DNA from: Desulfobacteraceae bacterium
GTDB lineage: Bacteria > Desulfobacterota > Desulfobacteria > Desulfobacterales > Desulfobacteraceae
DNA: 64,000 nucleotides
NCBI GenBank assembly: GCA_016743945.1
Contig: JADGFI010000008.1
Coordinates: 124,001 to 188,000, forward strand
Direction of reading: 5' to 3'
The translations under genes and the position numbers were made by a program. The notes beneath the pieces were generated by a model that was not told the DNA's origin, made no database searches, and saw nothing but the letters and a program-made list of their open reading frames with translations. Each line of letters begins with the position of its first letter. Position 1 is the first letter of the stretch. Below are positions 61,347 to 64,000 of the stretch, one piece after another.

Positions 61347-63605
61347 TTATCTAGTTAATGGTTGAAACGTACTATCACAATTATCCAGTCCGCTGATAAT
61401 AAAGGAAATTTTAGTTTTTATTTTGCGAATGTTTTTCTGCTGAATAATTTTTTCACTCTGCTTCAAGGAAAAGAGTATTTCCATATCCTCATTTAAAGAC
61501 TCGTACAACGCAAACCGCTGATGAATTTTATCCTTAAAATCCCGGGTGACCGCCTGGATCAGGGGCATAAAATAAAGGGTATTTAATTGATCATGATACA
61601 AATTTATCTGGTGTTGGATGGATACAAGACTTTCCTTTTTGATTTTTAGGGCAGCCTTGTCAAATCCCGGCGTAAAAGAAAAACGAGACTGTCTATCCAG
61701 CAAAGAGGAAATCAACTGAACAATGGACTCAAACCCCAGGCCCGTTATGGCATTGGCTCTTATCTTGGTGGTATATCGTGCCGTAAACACGGTTTGGGGC
61801 AGTTCAAGTCCTAGGATTTTTTTAATTTCCTGGATATCCAACTCCTTGATGAACCCGGGATCTGTTTTTAACAATTGAGCGGAAACCTGGTTGGAAAATT
61901 GGCCGGAAAAAAAATTTTTTTCCGGGTCCCTGGGATTACTCAATTTTAAAAAATCAATCTGATAGGAATTGAGCAGGGCCTGGAAATAAGCCGAGATCCT
62001 TTTTTCCTGGGTTTCAATCAATTTTTTTAGCTCAGGGCCAATCTGTTCCAGGGCAAATAAATCAATTTTTCGTTTAAAGTCCTGGAACATCAGGTATAAA
62101 ATTTGTTTAAAACCCGTTTGTTTAATCTGGGATCGATAGGGAGCTGCATCAAGGGGCGTCTGCTGTATAAACTCACGCACCTGTTTACCGATCTGAATTG
62201 AATCCCGGGCAAATGCTTTTTTTAAATTTAGTTGAATCTCTTTTACCAGTCCTCCCACAGCCCCTTGGATTGAATTGTCCACAATAGACTTGAGTCGGGA
62301 TGCATTTTCACTGATTTCTTTCAGGTGGAACCTGGTTTTTTTTTCACCCTCCATGTCCGAACAAAGCACCCCATAAGCGATATCAGCCTTTTGGTTCATT
62401 TCATCTGTCATCATCCTGATTCGTTCCAGATGATTGGATAACAGCAGATCATAGTATTTTTTTTCCAGCAGGTGAGCCAGTTTTTTATGGAAGGAAAGGC
62501 GGTTGGTGTTGCAGTAATCGATCATTTTCTCATCTTCTAACCACAGGTTTAACCGTTTGGCATCCCTTTTGGGCAGGCGGGATCCAATGGTCTGGAAGAG
62601 GGTCAATAAAGCTGAAAATGAATACACCCTTGGATTCGGGGTCAAAAATTCCAGTTCATGGCGAATTTTTGATTCAATCGATACAAGATCCCCAAGGTTT
62701 TCGTGTTCTGTTAAATCGCAATTGTTCACAAACAATATATTTTCAATCAACCCCAATTGTTTTATTATTTTTAAAAAACCAATGTCCGATTGTCGAAGAC
62801 CGATTCTGGAGCTGATACAATAGACAATGAGATTGGACGATTCCATATAGTTGATAATCTGACCCAGCTGGGCCGGATCAGTTGAGTCTGCCCCCTGACA
62901 ATCCGCAATTTCAACATGGGGGTCAATGGTTTTGCCGAAAACACTCAGGCAGATGTCTTTGACATAAAACGCCATGGCCGGGTTGGATGTAAAGGACTTG
63001 TAGCCTTCGAATGATTTGGATGAAAAGAAAATTGTCCCCCGGTCTGCACCGACGATGTCCTTGCATGCCCCATACCCGTCAAGGGCATTTCGGATCAAAA
63101 GGGTTTCAGGCCGTATGCCGGCACTTGTGACGGAAAAGCGTTTAACAAGGGTGTCATATACCCCTTCCAGGTAGGCCCGGTCTTTTTTTCGTCTCAGATC
63201 AAAGGTGTCAATGATACCAGGTCCCTGTCCATCTGGAAACATATCCAATGTTTTTTTGATGGCCCTATTTATGTCATCCCAGGATTTGAGCGTCAGGGCG
63301 GCTTCATTTTTTTTCCCCTTACGGATACGCGTGGTAATGGAGGTCACAACCCCTGCCCCTCTTTTTACCAGTTCTTTACCGGCCAGAGAATTTATAAAGG
63401 TGCTTTTTCCGGATTTAATAACCCCGACAACCGCAATCTTGATGAGACCGGACTTGATATGGAGGGGAATTTGACGGCAATTTTCCCGACAGGCTGCCAG
63501 AAAATCATTATCCCCGGGTGAAATTTCTTCCATCATTTCAATAACAGAAAGGGTATCTGAGATAATGGCGTCCATGGTCTGTGAATGGGTTGGGTTTAAT
63601 GTCAT
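61347..63605 (-). CDS. Bacterial dynamin-like GTPase
   Basis: A large GTPase of 752 residues. The G1 P-loop is GVIKSGKSTF (residues 61-70), followed by the dynamin-type threonines in GVVTSITTRI (G2), DCQGADS (G3) and NNCDL (G4). The rest is long alpha-helical stretches with coiled coil (for example residues 395-480), the stalk and membrane-contact part of dynamins. There is no clear membrane span. Bacterial dynamins remodel or repair membranes; which step this one serves is unknown. Ribosome site before 63605 is weak. It follows yqgE by 16 bases. Confidence 0.88.
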   Translation of the reverse strand: MTLNPTHSQTMDAIISDTLSVIEMMEEISPGDNDFLAACRENCRQIPLHIKSGLIKIAVVGVIKSGKSTFINSLAGKELVKRGAGVVTSITTRIRKGKKNEAALTLKSWDDINRAIKKTLDMFPDGQGPGIIDTFDLRRKKDRAYLEGVYDTLVKRFSVTSAGIRPETLLIRNALDGYGACKDIVGADRGTIFFSSKSFEGYKSFTSNPAMAFYVKDICLSVFGKTIDPHVEIADCQGADSTDPAQLGQIINYMESSNLIVYCISSRIGLRQSDIGFLKIIKQLGLIENILFVNNCDLTEHENLGDLVSIESKIRHELEFLTPNPRVYSFSALLTLFQTIGSRLPKRDAKRLNLWLEDEKMIDYCNTNRLSFHKKLAHLLEKKYYDLLLSNHLERIRMMTDEMNQKADIAYGVLCSDMEGEKKTRFHLKEISENASRLKSIVDNSIQGAVGGLVKEIQLNLKKAFARDSIQIGKQVREFIQQTPLDAAPYRSQIKQTGFKQILYLMFQDFKRKIDLFALEQIGPELKKLIETQEKRISAYFQALLNSYQIDFLKLSNPRDPEKNFFSGQFSNQVSAQLLKTDPGFIKELDIQEIKKILGLELPQTVFTARYTTKIRANAITGLGFESIVQLISSLLDRQSRFSFTPGFDKAALKIKKESLVSIQHQINLYHDQLNTLYFMPLIQAVTRDFKDKIHQRFALYESLNEDMEILFSLKQSEKIIQQKNIRKIKTKISFIISGLDNCDSTFQPLTR

Positions 63606-63621
63606 AATAGGGATAGGGGAG

Positions 63622-64000
63622 TCAATAAATCAGCATCATTGCGCGTTCATACTTAACATCCGAACTGGTTAAAAACAAGAGATCCTTTGAAATGTCACAG
63701 GTAAGCCATGCGCTGTCATGGAGTTCATTATCCAGCTGCAGCGGTCCCCAGCCGGCGCATCCCAGTATGATCATAAACGATTCGGGTCCTTCCTGGACGG
63801 CAATGGCTTCTAAAATATCCCTGGAATTGCTCAGATGAAGCCAGTCGGTTACCCGAAGACTTTCGTTCCAGGTGAAAGGAGGTCCATGGAGTACAAAAAC
63901 ACCACTGGGCTGAACAGGCCCCCCAAGATAGATATTCAACTTATCCACACTGGTATTGCAGTCTATGTTCAGATCTTCAAACAATTCTCTGCCCGTAAGC
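63622..64000 (-). CDS. yqgE: YqgE/AlgH family protein (UPF0301), C-terminal part
   Basis: The gene runs off the right end. The visible 126 residues are in frame with LTGRELFEDL upstream of the usual domain. They include LNIYLGGPVQPSGVFVLH, LHLSNSRDILEAIAV and the family marks ILGCAGWGPLQLDNEL and AWLTCDISKDLLF. The family is small, soluble and cytoplasmic with no well-established activity. It is on the same strand as the dynamin-like gene, 16 bases upstream, so the two are probably co-transcribed. The true start lies outside the window. Confidence 0.9.
   Translation of the reverse strand, partial: LTGRELFEDLNIDCNTSVDKLNIYLGGPVQPSGVFVLHGPPFTWNESLRVTDWLHLSNSRDILEAIAVQEGPESFMIILGCAGWGPLQLDNELHDSAWLTCDISKDLLFLTSSDVKYERAMMLIY

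Overview
The window looks like one continuous piece of chromosome from a Gram-negative, anaerobic, sulfate-reducing Desulfobacterota bacterium, probably Desulfobacteraceae-like. The strongest evidence is a complete hmc operon: a 16-haem HmcA, the membrane subunits HmcB to HmcE and the CCG-domain subunit HmcF, followed by rrf1 and rrf2 type regulators. A nickel ECF-type uptake operon, MiaB with a small partner, many Cys-rich sensor kinases and a PAS motif common in this phylum agree with that. No insertion sequence, prophage, integrase, CRISPR array, rRNA or convincing tRNA was seen. Both ends cut genes: xseB at the left and a yqgE/algH gene at the right.

Layout. 1-9.6 kb holds housekeeping genes: xseA/xseB, a Bax-inhibitor-1 membrane protein, glmM with an upstream left-handed beta-helix protein, pgi, fabH and a Ca/Na antiporter. 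9.6-16.4 kb has a receiver protein and a receiver-less sigma-54 activator (a split NtrC) ahead of a complete livKHMGF branched-chain amino-acid type ABC importer. 16.5-27.0 kb has a PatB aminotransferase, a metallophosphoesterase, lpd, and, divergent from lpd, an Lrp regulator leading gcvT-gcvH-gcvPA-gcvPB-lipB-lipA. Together these make a full glycine cleavage system with its own lipoylation enzymes. 27.1-33.8 kb is a minus-strand run ileS-lspA-lgt-holA-pyk.

34.1-43.7 kb is the hmc respiratory operon. It includes the 43-residue hmcD with a TTG start, a double universal stress protein, Rrf1, a sensor kinase and an Rrf2 repressor. It should move electrons between periplasmic cytochrome c3/hydrogenase and the cytoplasm or quinone pool under redox control. 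A structured intergenic stretch follows, then a GAF sensor kinase whose ATPase domain ends in a Cys cluster. 46-50.5 kb has map (with a SEC-C zinc motif), miaB, a small DUF4911-like gene and recJ with an unusual leader.

51-54.7 kb is a nickel importer nikKMLQO (minus strand) with a leader carrying a promoter, a palindrome and an attenuator-like hairpin. Upstream of it, on the same strand, is ydbH-ynbE-ydbL (intermembrane lipid transport), preceded by a YpsA-like protein and a rhomboid protease fused to a DnaJ-like C-terminal domain. The last 4 kb holds an HD-domain protein, a receiver protein that appears to start with ATT, an unknown protein with an internal repeat, a bacterial dynamin-like GTPase and the partial yqgE gene.

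The less ordinary items are the rhomboid-DnaJ fusion, the nik leader, the folded segment after rrf2, the recJ leader, the two Cys-rich kinases around hmc/rrf2, and the ATT start. None is proved novel from sequence alone.
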